DNA of 40,068 bases from Thermoplasmatota archaeon (GTDB lineage: Archaea; Thermoplasmatota; Penumbrarchaeia; Penumbrarchaeales; Penumbrarchaeaceae), in assembly GCA_016928095.1 (NCBI GenBank), contig JAFGLL010000039.1, forward strand, positions 1 through 40,068, read 5' to 3'. The notes below the pieces were generated by a model, which made no database searches, had not been told where the DNA came from, and worked only from the letters and a program-made list of their open reading frames with translations. The number at the start of each line of letters is the position of its first letter. Within the stretch, counting starts at the first letter, position 1. Shown piece after piece: positions 15,784-23,309 of the stretch. A program made the translations under genes and the position numbers.

Positions 15784-17307
15784 TCAGAGAGCAAGCTCTC
15801 CCAACTCGTCCTCCACCGCTTTGACCAGTCTTCCTGAGCGTATCAGTTCCGAGATCGCCTTGATGTGCGGGTGGATCGACATGTCCTCCTCCATGAACGG
15901 TACCACCTCGCGGATGATGCCAAGGGCGATCCGCGGTCCCTTGCCGGGTGATAGCGGACCTCTGAGGTCCAGCGCCTGCGCTGCCGCAAGCATCTCAACG
16001 GCGAGGACGCCGATCGTGTTCTCATGCACCTCCTTGAGGTGCCTGATCGCGATCGGCCCCATGGAGACATGGTCCTCCTGGTCCGCGGACACGGAGATGG
16101 AATCCACGGATGCGGGGTGGGATAGCACCTTGTTCTCTGATACCATGGCGGCAGCGGTGTACTGCGCCACCATGAGTCCCGAGTTCATCCCCGCTCCCCT
16201 GATCAGGAACGCCGGGAGACCGGACAATACCGGATTGAGAAGTCTATTGGTATGCCTCTCCGAAAGGTTGCACATCTCGGACATCCCGATCTTCATCAGG
16301 TCCGCTGCAATGCCTATCGGCTGTCCGTGGAAGTTCCCGGCCCCTATATGCTCCATCTCATCGGGGAAGAAGACCGGATTGTCAACGACGGAGTTCAACT
16401 CGATCTCTATGGTCTCCCTTGCGTACTGCCATAGATCAAGGGTTGGCCCGAGGACCTGAGGGGTGCATCTCATGGAATAGCCATCCTGGACCTTTCCGGA
16501 TGGTCGTGCAAGGATCTCGGAATCGGACAGAAGCTTCCTGAGATGGGCAGCCACCTTGATCTGTCCCTTATGAGGCCTGACCAGATGGACCCTCTCATCA
16601 AAGGGTTTCACGACGGTGTTCAGAGCGTCCAGCGACATCGCCGAGGCTATCAGGCCGTTCTTTATCAGGTTCTTTGCATCATACAGCAGCAGGCACATCT
16701 GCCCGACCATGACCTGCGTCCCGTTGATGAGTGCAAGCCCTTCCTTGAAAGTGGGTTCGACAGGTTCGATCCCGGCCATCCTAAGAGCTTCGGGTCCAGG
16801 ATGGACGGACCCGTTATACCTGGCCGTACCCTCCCCGATAACGACCTCTGCTATCTGGGACAGAGGGCTCAGGTCCCCGGAGCATCCAACGGAACCTTTC
16901 TCGTAAACGACGGGGACCACTCCTTTGTTGATCATATCTATATAGGTCCGGGCGGTGGAATACCTCAGACCGCTGTGTCCCTTTGGCCATACGTTCGCTC
17001 TCGAGACCATGGCAGCCCTGACCTCCTCTTCCGGAAGCACGTTCCCGTAGGATGCGGAGTGTGAGACTATTATCTTCCTCTGAAGTTCGAGCCCCTGTTC
17101 CGGAGACAGGATCACCGATGAGAGCTCCCCGATCCCGGTGGTCACTCCGTAGATCTTCTCTCCCCTGCGGACAAGCTCATCGATCATTTTCTGACATCTT
17201 TCTATCCTTGAGATCCCCTCTTCGGAGAACCTCACACGGGCCCCATGTCTGGCGACATTCACAACGTCCTCATAAGAGGAACCATCACCGTTCAGAACGA
17301 CTTCCAT
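15784..17307 (-). CDS. hutH: Histidine ammonia-lyase
   Basis: The 507-residue protein belongs to the MIO-dependent aromatic ammonia-lyases, which deaminate L-histidine to urocanate. Tyr54 in YGVTTG, Ser82-His83 (histidine-type selectivity rather than the HL of tyrosine lyases), QDGYSMRCTPQVLGP, GAGNFHGQPIG and SADQEDHVSMG are all present. The MIO triad at 142-144 is Cys-Ser-Gly within GSVGCSGDLSPLSQ, where Ala-Ser-Gly is usual. The ATG follows GAGGTG at six-base spacing. A TATA-like ACATTTAAGG lies about 50 bases upstream. No hutU, hutI or hutG gene is nearby, so the gene stands apart from a full histidine degradation operon here. Confidence 0.9.
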   Translation of the reverse strand: MEVVLNGDGSSYEDVVNVARHGARVRFSEEGISRIERCQKMIDELVRRGEKIYGVTTGIGELSSVILSPEQGLELQRKIIVSHSASYGNVLPEEEVRAAMVSRANVWPKGHSGLRYSTARTYIDMINKGVVPVVYEKGSVGCSGDLSPLSQIAEVVIGEGTARYNGSVHPGPEALRMAGIEPVEPTFKEGLALINGTQVMVGQMCLLLYDAKNLIKNGLIASAMSLDALNTVVKPFDERVHLVRPHKGQIKVAAHLRKLLSDSEILARPSGKVQDGYSMRCTPQVLGPTLDLWQYARETIEIELNSVVDNPVFFPDEMEHIGAGNFHGQPIGIAADLMKIGMSEMCNLSERHTNRLLNPVLSGLPAFLIRGAGMNSGLMVAQYTAAAMVSENKVLSHPASVDSISVSADQEDHVSMGPIAIRHLKEVHENTIGVLAVEMLAAAQALDLRGPLSPGKGPRIALGIIREVVPFMEEDMSIHPHIKAISELIRSGRLVKAVEDELGELAL

Positions 17308-17438
17308 ATCAGCACCTCACTGGCGATATCAGCTCGCAGTATCGGAACATCAACCTTAAATGTATCGGGAAGAAGATATTTTTGCACATCTCCCTCCCGG
17401 GGGAAATCGTTAAGTATGCACTTGGAGTTCAAAGAACG
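17308..17438. promoter_or_regulatory. Divergent promoter region, hutH and small tail-anchored protein
   Basis: On the minus strand a TATA-like CATTTAAGG lies at about 17353-17361, in front of hutH. On the plus strand TAAGTATG (17411-17418) sits about 25 bases before the ATG at 17439, with no ribosome binding site, indicating a leaderless transcript. Confidence 0.4.
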
Positions 17439-17642
17439 ATGCCCATAGTGGATGAGGAAAAGCAGATCTCGGAAACACCCCCCCCATTCTCACTCCCAAA
17501 GGTATTTAGCACCCTCAGGGAGAAGGGGTTCAAGGCGATCGATGATCCGGAGCAGGGACCTCATGTCCACCTCACACTCCTGCTTGCGACGGTTTTCGTG
17601 GTTTCCGTTCTGATCATCTTGATAACCGAGTTCGTGATCTGA
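17439..17642 (+). CDS. Small tail-anchored membrane protein (67 residues)
   Basis: It begins MPIVDEEKQISETPPPFSLP and ends in a single C-terminal helix (LTLLLATVFVVSVLIILITE). The middle, LREKGFKAIDDPEQGP, is polar, so the N-terminus should lie in the cytoplasm. The general layout, a short soluble segment and a C-terminal anchor after a Gly-Pro, is reminiscent of Sec61-beta/SecG, but the match is not strong enough to name it. The ATG at 17439 fits a leaderless promoter. Confidence 0.6.
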   Translation: MPIVDEEKQISETPPPFSLPKVFSTLREKGFKAIDDPEQGPHVHLTLLLATVFVVSVLIILITEFVI

Positions 17643-17732
17643 GGTCACATGGATGGATGGTTTTTTTCCAGTGACACTTGAAAGAAAAGTGTTAAATAAA
17701 TCCGTGAGGTTCCAACCTCTGGAGGCGGAAAA

Positions 17733-17861
17733 ATGGCGGAAATATTCTTTCCACCCTGTCCGAAATGCGAGAAGGGCAACCTTATACCTTTCTCGAGAGG
17801 CCAGGATATATTCGAGCTCTGGAAATGCACCAACTGCGCTTATACCATTAACAAGAGGTAA
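17733..17861 (+). CDS. Small zinc-ribbon protein (42 residues)
   Basis: The frame begins MAEIFFPPCPKCEKGNLIPF and ends KCTNCAYTINKR. Two CxxC pairs (CPKC at 9-12, CTNC at about 33-36) form a compact Cys4 zinc ribbon. A TATA-like GTTAAATAAA at 17691-17700 and a strong GGAGG at 17721-17725 precede the ATG at 17733, making this a convincing gene despite its size. Such ribbons resemble the N-terminal ribbons of RPB9/TFS and other nucleic-acid-binding proteins, but no specific family is claimed. Confidence 0.75.
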   Translation: MAEIFFPPCPKCEKGNLIPFSRGQDIFELWKCTNCAYTINKR

Positions 17862-17951
17862 GTCGGGACCACCCGTCCGGGAGCGTTTCCTGGGTACGAG
17901 GGAGAGGGGCCAATGATACCTTCCTCTTCAGCTTTGGTGCTGATATCGATC

Positions 17952-18371
17952 TTACCTTGCGAATATCTCGGAGCTCCTCCCTGCCTTCCTGACGATCAGG
18001 TGCCCGCGTTTCTTCAGGGACCTTATATGATAATTGGCGACCTGCCTGGTAATATCCAACTCCCTTGCCACACGGGATTGCGAGATACCAGGTCTGACGA
18101 TGACCACATCCATGATCTGCTCCTCGAGGTCCTTGGGGACCCTGCCACCTGATGGGTAGAACCTGCGGAATATCCCCATCTTCTTGGAAATGACAACTCC
18201 CTCTCTCTCCAGTTTAACAAGGTGATGCGACAATGTTCCGTTCTTGATCCCAAGAAGCGACCTGAGATCGGTGAAACTGGATCCGGGATTCCTTTTTATC
18301 GTATTGTATATCAACGCTCTGTTGGCATTCTGCATCAGATCTTCCATGGAACCGGTCCGTCTATATCCCAT
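17952..18371 (-). CDS. Transcription regulator with two winged-helix domains
   Basis: Two winged helix-turn-helix domains are arranged in tandem in 139 residues. The first is about 15-75 (GSSFTDLRSLLGIKNGTLSH then HLVKLEREGVV). The second is about 80-139 (ISQSRVARELDITRQVANYH then IRSLKKRGHL). Both match ArsR/MarR-like archaeal regulators that bind DNA as dimers; no ligand domain or metal motif is visible. The ATG at 18371 lies about 31 bases after the TATA-like CTTAAATAAT (18401-18410), so the transcript is nearly leaderless. It is transcribed separately from its neighbours, and its targets are unknown. Confidence 0.85.
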   Translation of the reverse strand: MGYRRTGSMEDLMQNANRALIYNTIKRNPGSSFTDLRSLLGIKNGTLSHHLVKLEREGVVISKKMGIFRRFYPSGGRVPKDLEEQIMDVVIVRPGISQSRVARELDITRQVANYHIRSLKKRGHLIVRKAGRSSEIFAR

Positions 18372-18490
18372 TAGGACACCATGAAGAGGTTAGGCCGGAG
18401 ATTATTTAAGGAGATTCCCGAAATGCGTAACAAGCTTGTCATGAACGGACCCCGCACCGGCCGGACCCGGTCCGATCCCGAGTTGCTGGC

Positions 18491-20827
18491 CTAAACCCCT
18501 CTTCGCTTCTTCTTGTAAAGGACCCATCCTCCGGTCAGGGCCGCGGCGACGATCAGGAGGCCAAATATGAAAGGCCAGGGTGACCCCTTGTCCTCATCCC
18601 CATGTGTGTCCTCCTCGAATGGCAGGACCCGGTCCAGATCGTAGACCGTCCCCATTATAGACACCACACCGCCCGGGTACCCCTGGGAAGGTATCCCTCC
18701 TTCCCAGCGGGAAACCATGGAATTGGGTGTCGGAGGGAACACCTCCAGTATTCCGGTCTCGGGGATGGCCACCTTCATGCTCACCCCTATGGTGTATTCG
18801 ATCCTCAGTTCCATGTATTCTCCGTCCTGGACAGGCCTTATGAGCTTGAAACCCCGCCCGTACACCCCTATCGCCCAGTACATGTTCGTCTTACCTTCCA
18901 GTTCGGTGAAGGTATGGGTCTTGCTCCCCAACGTCATCGTCCTCAGGAAAGGCTCCTGGTAATCCACCTCCCCGTCAAAGCCGTGATCGACGATGAAGGT
19001 GAGTTCCCCCATGGTCCTATCCACCACGTCTATGGGGTTGAAGTTGAGGTTGATGGTGATCTCCTGGGCACTCTCGGGGACCCAGACGAGCCTGGACTGG
19101 TTCTGGACCAGTATAGGGCTGTCACCGTCCTGCGCATATCTGGCGAACTCCGCGCTCCACTCCGTTTCAAGGATATCGGTGGATAGCTCCCTTGCACCCT
19201 GTCCGAACACTTCCCGACCATTGTATATCCCGATAGCATCCTTGACGGTCCATTTATCATGGGGATACCTTGTCCTCAACTCCTGGAGGGTCAGTGCTAT
19301 TCCGACCGCCTTCTCGGCGTTGACCAGGCCGTAACCCTGGGCCCAATCGATCCTCCGGCCGTCCCATCCGATCTCGGTCTCTCCGCGATCGGATGCCTCG
19401 GGTACACCGTTATCCTCCTGTTCGTTCGATAGCGGGATGCCGTCGGGTTCCAGGTATGTCGCCGACTGCTCCATTATCCATTCGACCTCATGTATGCGGT
19501 TGTATTCGTTCCCGTACCACCATTCCTTGTCGGGACCGGAATAGTCCTCCCATCTATCGGAAATGGTTAGGGAAGGGGCGGCTTGGAAGATCAAGGCAGC
19601 GAGACCTGATACATGAGGGGTCGCCATCGAGGTTCCAGAGATAGCCAGATAATAGGGGTTCGGATTGCCCGCGATCTTGGACATTGCGGAGATCTCCGTC
19701 AATCTCGCATGGGCGGACCATATCTTTACACCAGGGGCACCCACATCGGGATAGGTCTGATTGAGGCCCTTCATCCCTCTGGATGAGAAATATGCAATCC
19801 CCGAACCGTCCCTCTGGAAGGCCGCCACCCCGATGTTCGACGGGATCAGGCCCGTTGGGGATGCGGTCAGTTCCTGGCCCTCATGGTATCCGCTGCCAGC
19901 ATTGCCCATGGCAAAAACGACAACGACGTTATTCTCGTAGGTGAGCTTCTGGCAGATCTGAGAGGTGGCATCCTGAGGGTCGTATTCGGCTGCTCCCCCT
20001 CCCCACGAATTGGAGACCACCTTTATGTTCATTTGATTAGGTTTTTTCGAATTAAGATATACCCACTCCAGTCCCTCGTAGGTGTTGGTGAGGGTTATCC
20101 CGACGTCACCAACGCAAAGACCTATCAATTTGGAACCGGGTGCGACCCCTGCTCTGGCCCCTGCAGATGCATCCCCGTTACCCGCAATGGTCCCTGCGCA
20201 GTGGGTCCCGTGACCGTAGCTGGTGTCGGAGTTCTCGATCTCGTAGAACGGTCTCCCTGGTTTATCCTGTTTCAGGTTGATGATGGTCTTCTCGCCATAG
20301 TCAAGGTCCGGATGACCCGCATCTATGCCGGTATCCACCACCGCGACTGTCACACCTTCCCCTGTTATTTCGGGGTACCTGTCCCTTGTGGACCGGATGA
20401 AGCTGTTCCAGGCGATCGTGGCGTTTATGGTGGAAAGGGACTCTTCCATCAGAAGTTCCAGCTCCCCGTCATATTCCATCCAATAGGTCCGGGGGTAACC
20501 GGAGAGCCTTTCGAACCCTTCGCTGGTCCCCTCGAGAAGCACCGCAGGGAGAGCCTTCATTGTCGCGATATGCTTCAATCCTATGCTTTGGGCATATACT
20601 ATATCAACCTCGATAGGCCAGCTTCTGAATTGCACCAGAGATCTGAATGTCTCCTCTCCATCTTGCTCCTTCATCATCTTCTGAAGGAAGGGGTCGATCG
20701 CTCCATCGAACCTTGAATATGTGGCCGGACATTCCGGGATGAACGCCGACATTGTCGGGGTGATGAGGATACCCAGAATAAGGGTGGCAATTACGAAGGC
20801 CGGATTCGTGATCGGATGTCTGGGCAT
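18491..20827 (-). CDS. Membrane-anchored subtilisin-like serine protease (S8)
   Basis: The 778-residue protein has a signal peptide (about 1-28) and an I9-like propeptide (about 60-125). The S8 catalytic domain contains Asp165 in VVDTGIDAGHPDL, His206 in GHGTHCAG, the oxyanion Asn309 in AMGNAGSG and nucleophile Ser400 in GTSMATPHVSG. The domain is interrupted near 425-500 by a tryptophan-rich insertion, and an approximately 200-residue beta-rich region follows. A C-terminal helix (WPFIFGLLIVAAALTGGWVLY) with a KKKRR stop-transfer tail anchors it outside. It likely processes or degrades extracellular proteins, perhaps the beta-helix proteins nearby. A TATA-like ATAAATATATGG lies about 40 bases before the ATG. 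Confidence 0.92.
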   Translation of the reverse strand: MPRHPITNPAFVIATLILGILITPTMSAFIPECPATYSRFDGAIDPFLQKMMKEQDGEETFRSLVQFRSWPIEVDIVYAQSIGLKHIATMKALPAVLLEGTSEGFERLSGYPRTYWMEYDGELELLMEESLSTINATIAWNSFIRSTRDRYPEITGEGVTVAVVDTGIDAGHPDLDYGEKTIINLKQDKPGRPFYEIENSDTSYGHGTHCAGTIAGNGDASAGARAGVAPGSKLIGLCVGDVGITLTNTYEGLEWVYLNSKKPNQMNIKVVSNSWGGGAAEYDPQDATSQICQKLTYENNVVVVFAMGNAGSGYHEGQELTASPTGLIPSNIGVAAFQRDGSGIAYFSSRGMKGLNQTYPDVGAPGVKIWSAHARLTEISAMSKIAGNPNPYYLAISGTSMATPHVSGLAALIFQAAPSLTISDRWEDYSGPDKEWWYGNEYNRIHEVEWIMEQSATYLEPDGIPLSNEQEDNGVPEASDRGETEIGWDGRRIDWAQGYGLVNAEKAVGIALTLQELRTRYPHDKWTVKDAIGIYNGREVFGQGARELSTDILETEWSAEFARYAQDGDSPILVQNQSRLVWVPESAQEITINLNFNPIDVVDRTMGELTFIVDHGFDGEVDYQEPFLRTMTLGSKTHTFTELEGKTNMYWAIGVYGRGFKLIRPVQDGEYMELRIEYTIGVSMKVAIPETGILEVFPPTPNSMVSRWEGGIPSQGYPGGVVSIMGTVYDLDRVLPFEEDTHGDEDKGSPWPFIFGLLIVAAALTGGWVLYKKKRRGV

Positions 20828-21023
20828 GCCTTAGGCCTCATGGGTCCAAGGAGAACATTACCATATATTTATTATGGGTAATGGGGCAAACTGTAGCCCC
20901 ATCAAGTGACAGGGAAACCCGGAAACGACGGAATGTTCATGTCCAGTAAGGCCTTGGGATCTCCCATCGCGGGTATATTGTCCCAAAAAGGATTAAATAA
21001 TATCCATATCGTAATTTCGATCG
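20828..21023. promoter_or_regulatory. Divergent promoter region, subtilase and Cas4-like nuclease
   Basis: On the minus strand AATAAATATATGG (about 20861-20874) serves the protease gene. On the plus strand GATTAAATAATATC (20991-21004) sits about 25 bases before the ATG at 21024, without a ribosome binding site, indicating a leaderless nuclease transcript. Confidence 0.55.
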
Positions 21024-22523
21024 ATGCCTAGCGATGCTCCGGACCGACTCATATCCGCATCAGAGGTGGAGAGGTGGTGCTATTGCCCGCTGTCCTGGAA
21101 GCTTGAAAGGATGGGAGCAAAGGAGGATACCGAGGTCCTTGACCGGGGATCCGCCAAACATGAGCAGATCGGAATGAAGGTCGGATCGGTCAAGATAGCC
21201 CAGAACAAGGCAAGGGAGGACACCATTATAACATGGACCTTTTTGATATTCTCCGTTGTCCTGCTCCTGATGGGGATCTCCCTGGTGGTCGTCACCTGGG
21301 TGGGTTCGCTGTACATAGACATATGGAGGATCGGGGTCATTTTCTTCTCCATCCTCCTGATCGGGGTGTCGGTGGTCTATTATTTTTCCCGAAGGCAAGA
21401 AGATGGAAAGGGGCCATTCGATTCCCTGAAAGGGGTGTTCGGGAGCATGGGATCGAACAGATTGAAGAGGTCGAACACACCTCTTCTATTCTATCTCTAT
21501 GGAATTCTTCTGATGGTCAATGGTGTGATACTTCTCAGACCATTTGGTATGGAGCATCACATCATATCGGCAGTGCTGGCCGGATCGTTGTTGCTCCTCT
21601 ACCTGATACTTCTGATATCGTTCACCAATTACTTCATGTCACGCAGGTCCGACCCGGACCGATCAGGTTCAAAGATAGGAGGGCCTATGGTCCTCATGCT
21701 GCTGATATCATTGTCCGTCCTGTTCATCTTCATATCCGATGAGATCGACAGCAGGGGGGATCTGGGCTGGGCCTTCCTTTTCATCTCATTGCTATGGTTC
21801 ATCGGGGCGATAGGATACGATCTTGTCAACCAGTTCCGGAGAGGTTTCAGGAAGAAAAGGTCCACGAGCAAAGAAGAGCTCACCATCACGGTGCTTGCAC
21901 TTTTGGCATCGGTCTTCACGGCATCGACGTTCCTTGCCAAAGGGGACAATCTCCAAGAATACTACCTTGCATCGGTGGTTATGGCAGCTGCTTGGCTGAT
22001 AGGGGCTGTCTTCTTCTTCTGGAGGGGGATATATCAGAGAAGGACCGCCGAGAACGGTCTTGAGGAACTCTCCCTTCCGACCGAGGCCAGGATAGTCTCA
22101 TATGACGATCCAAAGCTGAGGAAGGAGAATAGACCGCTGACCTCGATCAGACATTTCCTCGTCGGTACCCCGGACCTGCTCCTTGATGAAGAAGGATACA
22201 AGATACCGGTCGAGGTCAAGACCGGGCGTATCCCGCCCAGATCTCATTTCAGCCATGTCATGCAGCTTTCCGCTTATATGATACTGACCGACGTGAACTT
22301 CGACCAGACGACCCCTTACGGGTATATCGATTACTCACCCGGTGACAGCGAGGGAAAACGGTTCAAGGTGGAATGGGACCTCATGACAAAGGCGCTCGTG
22401 CTGTCCAAGGTCTCCGAGATAAGGGAGGCAGAAAGGACCGAAGAGGTCCATCGCAACCACGAAAGGGCCGGTAAATGCAGGAACTGCTCACGGAGCCAGG
22501 GCTGCCCCGAAAAGCTTGTCTGA
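21024..22523 (+). CDS. Cas4-like PD-(D/E)XK nuclease interrupted by a multi-helix membrane domain
   Basis: The 499-residue protein begins like Cas4/RecB-type nucleases: LISASEVERWCYCPLSWKLE (Cys19, Cys21) and RGSAKHEQIG (His46). Residues 68-335 then form about eight membrane helices in pairs joined by basic loops. The nuclease resumes with GTPDLLL (Asp384), PVEVKTG (Glu397, Lys399) and HVMQLSAYM (Gln414, Tyr418), the full catalytic series. A C-terminal Cys cluster (Cys485, Cys488, Cys494) would, with an N-terminal Cys, hold the Fe-S cluster known for Cas4. The even helix number keeps both halves on one side, presumably cytoplasmic. It has its own leaderless promoter, and no cas1, cas2 or CRISPR array is in the window. 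The role, perhaps membrane-localised DNA processing or defence, is inferred. Confidence 0.85.
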   Translation: MPSDAPDRLISASEVERWCYCPLSWKLERMGAKEDTEVLDRGSAKHEQIGMKVGSVKIAQNKAREDTIITWTFLIFSVVLLLMGISLVVVTWVGSLYIDIWRIGVIFFSILLIGVSVVYYFSRRQEDGKGPFDSLKGVFGSMGSNRLKRSNTPLLFYLYGILLMVNGVILLRPFGMEHHIISAVLAGSLLLLYLILLISFTNYFMSRRSDPDRSGSKIGGPMVLMLLISLSVLFIFISDEIDSRGDLGWAFLFISLLWFIGAIGYDLVNQFRRGFRKKRSTSKEELTITVLALLASVFTASTFLAKGDNLQEYYLASVVMAAAWLIGAVFFFWRGIYQRRTAENGLEELSLPTEARIVSYDDPKLRKENRPLTSIRHFLVGTPDLLLDEEGYKIPVEVKTGRIPPRSHFSHVMQLSAYMILTDVNFDQTTPYGYIDYSPGDSEGKRFKVEWDLMTKALVLSKVSEIREAERTEEVHRNHERAGKCRNCSRSQGCPEKLV

Positions 22524-22557
22524 AGCTGCCAGGTATATAGAAGTGTAAGGTCTATGC

Positions 22558-23172
22558 TCAACTGAAACGTATCCTCTTCCCCGGCCTCTTGGCGTGTTTA
22601 TGTGCGGAGACCGAGGGACGAACCTTTTCAGCTCCCATCCCCTTGCTCATGAGACCGCGACTCCTCTTTCCGGCAGAGGTCAGGCCTCTATGGACCCTCC
22701 CTGTATGCTGCCTTTCATGGATCCAGTTGATCTTCGGATCGTTCACGATGGATGGATGATGTGGGTCGACGAGTATGACCTCGTAGAACTTGTGCTTTCC
22801 ATCCTCACCGACCAGATAGGAGTTCAGGACCTCCATGTTGGAGTGCCTCTTGGCGGTCCTCTCCTCGGCGATCCTCTGAAGGTTCTTCTGGACCCTCATC
22901 CGGATGATACCTTTCCTCTTGGCACGGCGACCCTTCCGTATGGCCCTCTTCCTCAGTGACCCCATACGGACCTTTGCCCTTACGATCACATAACCCTGTT
23001 TGGCACGATATCCCAGGGCTCTGGCCCTGTCAAGCCTCAGCGGCCTTTCCATACGGACGAAGGTGGGCTCGTGTCTCCATTGGACGAGGCGCTCCCTGTT
23101 GATCTCCTTTACCTCTCCGTGATAGGGTCTCTTCCATGCCTCGCTGATATATTTGTATACGCTCTTGGTCAT
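22558..23172 (-). CDS. rpl15e: 50S ribosomal protein L15e
   Basis: The basic 204-residue protein reads MTKSVYKYISEAWKRPYHGE and continues with YRAKQGYVIVRAKVRMGSLR, then HRGLTSAGKRSRGL near the C-terminus, all conserved in archaeal and eukaryotic L15e of the large subunit. The ATG at 23172 was chosen because it gives the family's usual N-terminus; a GTG at 23196 would add eight residues. It is convergent with the nuclease gene (gap 34 bases) and monocistronic, with a leader of about 90-100 bases. Confidence 0.97.
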   Translation of the reverse strand: MTKSVYKYISEAWKRPYHGEVKEINRERLVQWRHEPTFVRMERPLRLDRARALGYRAKQGYVIVRAKVRMGSLRKRAIRKGRRAKRKGIIRMRVQKNLQRIAEERTAKRHSNMEVLNSYLVGEDGKHKFYEVILVDPHHPSIVNDPKINWIHERQHTGRVHRGLTSAGKRSRGLMSKGMGAEKVRPSVSAHKHAKRPGKRIRFS

Positions 23173-23309
23173 CACGTTCACTTCCTTGGGATTCACCCCA
23201 AAGGGGGTACATTTCCCGGTCTTACGACACGCGGAGGGAACAATCCCCCTGTAAGCGTGGAGATGGGTCGAAACTGCTGCTACTATTTAATCATATCCCG
23301 GACGCATGC
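23173..23309 (-). promoter_or_regulatory. Promoter and structured leader of rpl15e
   Basis: On the minus strand a TATA-like GATTAAATAG lies near 23284-23293. The leader holds a hairpin at 23228-23259: CACGC pairs with GCGTG and GGGGGA with TCCCTC around a TTGT loop. CTTAC (23221-23225) and GTAAG (23251-23255) offer a competing pairing. A structured leader on a ribosomal-protein gene could mediate autoregulation, which is inference. Confidence 0.35.

Noticed and set aside
15618-15794. 59-codon N-terminal extension of the giant beta-helix gene
   Set aside because: It overlaps the end of hutH, lacks a signal-like sequence, and the ATG at 15617 has a ribosome binding site directly followed by a signal peptide.
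15784-17307. Tyrosine or phenylalanine ammonia-lyase
   Set aside because: The substrate-selectivity pair is Ser-His (82-83) and the QDGYSMRCTPQVLGP and NFHG motifs are of histidine lyase type.
17439-17642. Firm naming as SecG/Sec61-beta
   Set aside because: The layout is similar, but the conserved GLIRYF-like segment is not convincingly present.
21024-22523. Part of a CRISPR-Cas adaptation module
   Set aside because: No cas1, cas2, other cas gene or repeat-spacer array is present; neighbours are a subtilase and rpl15e.
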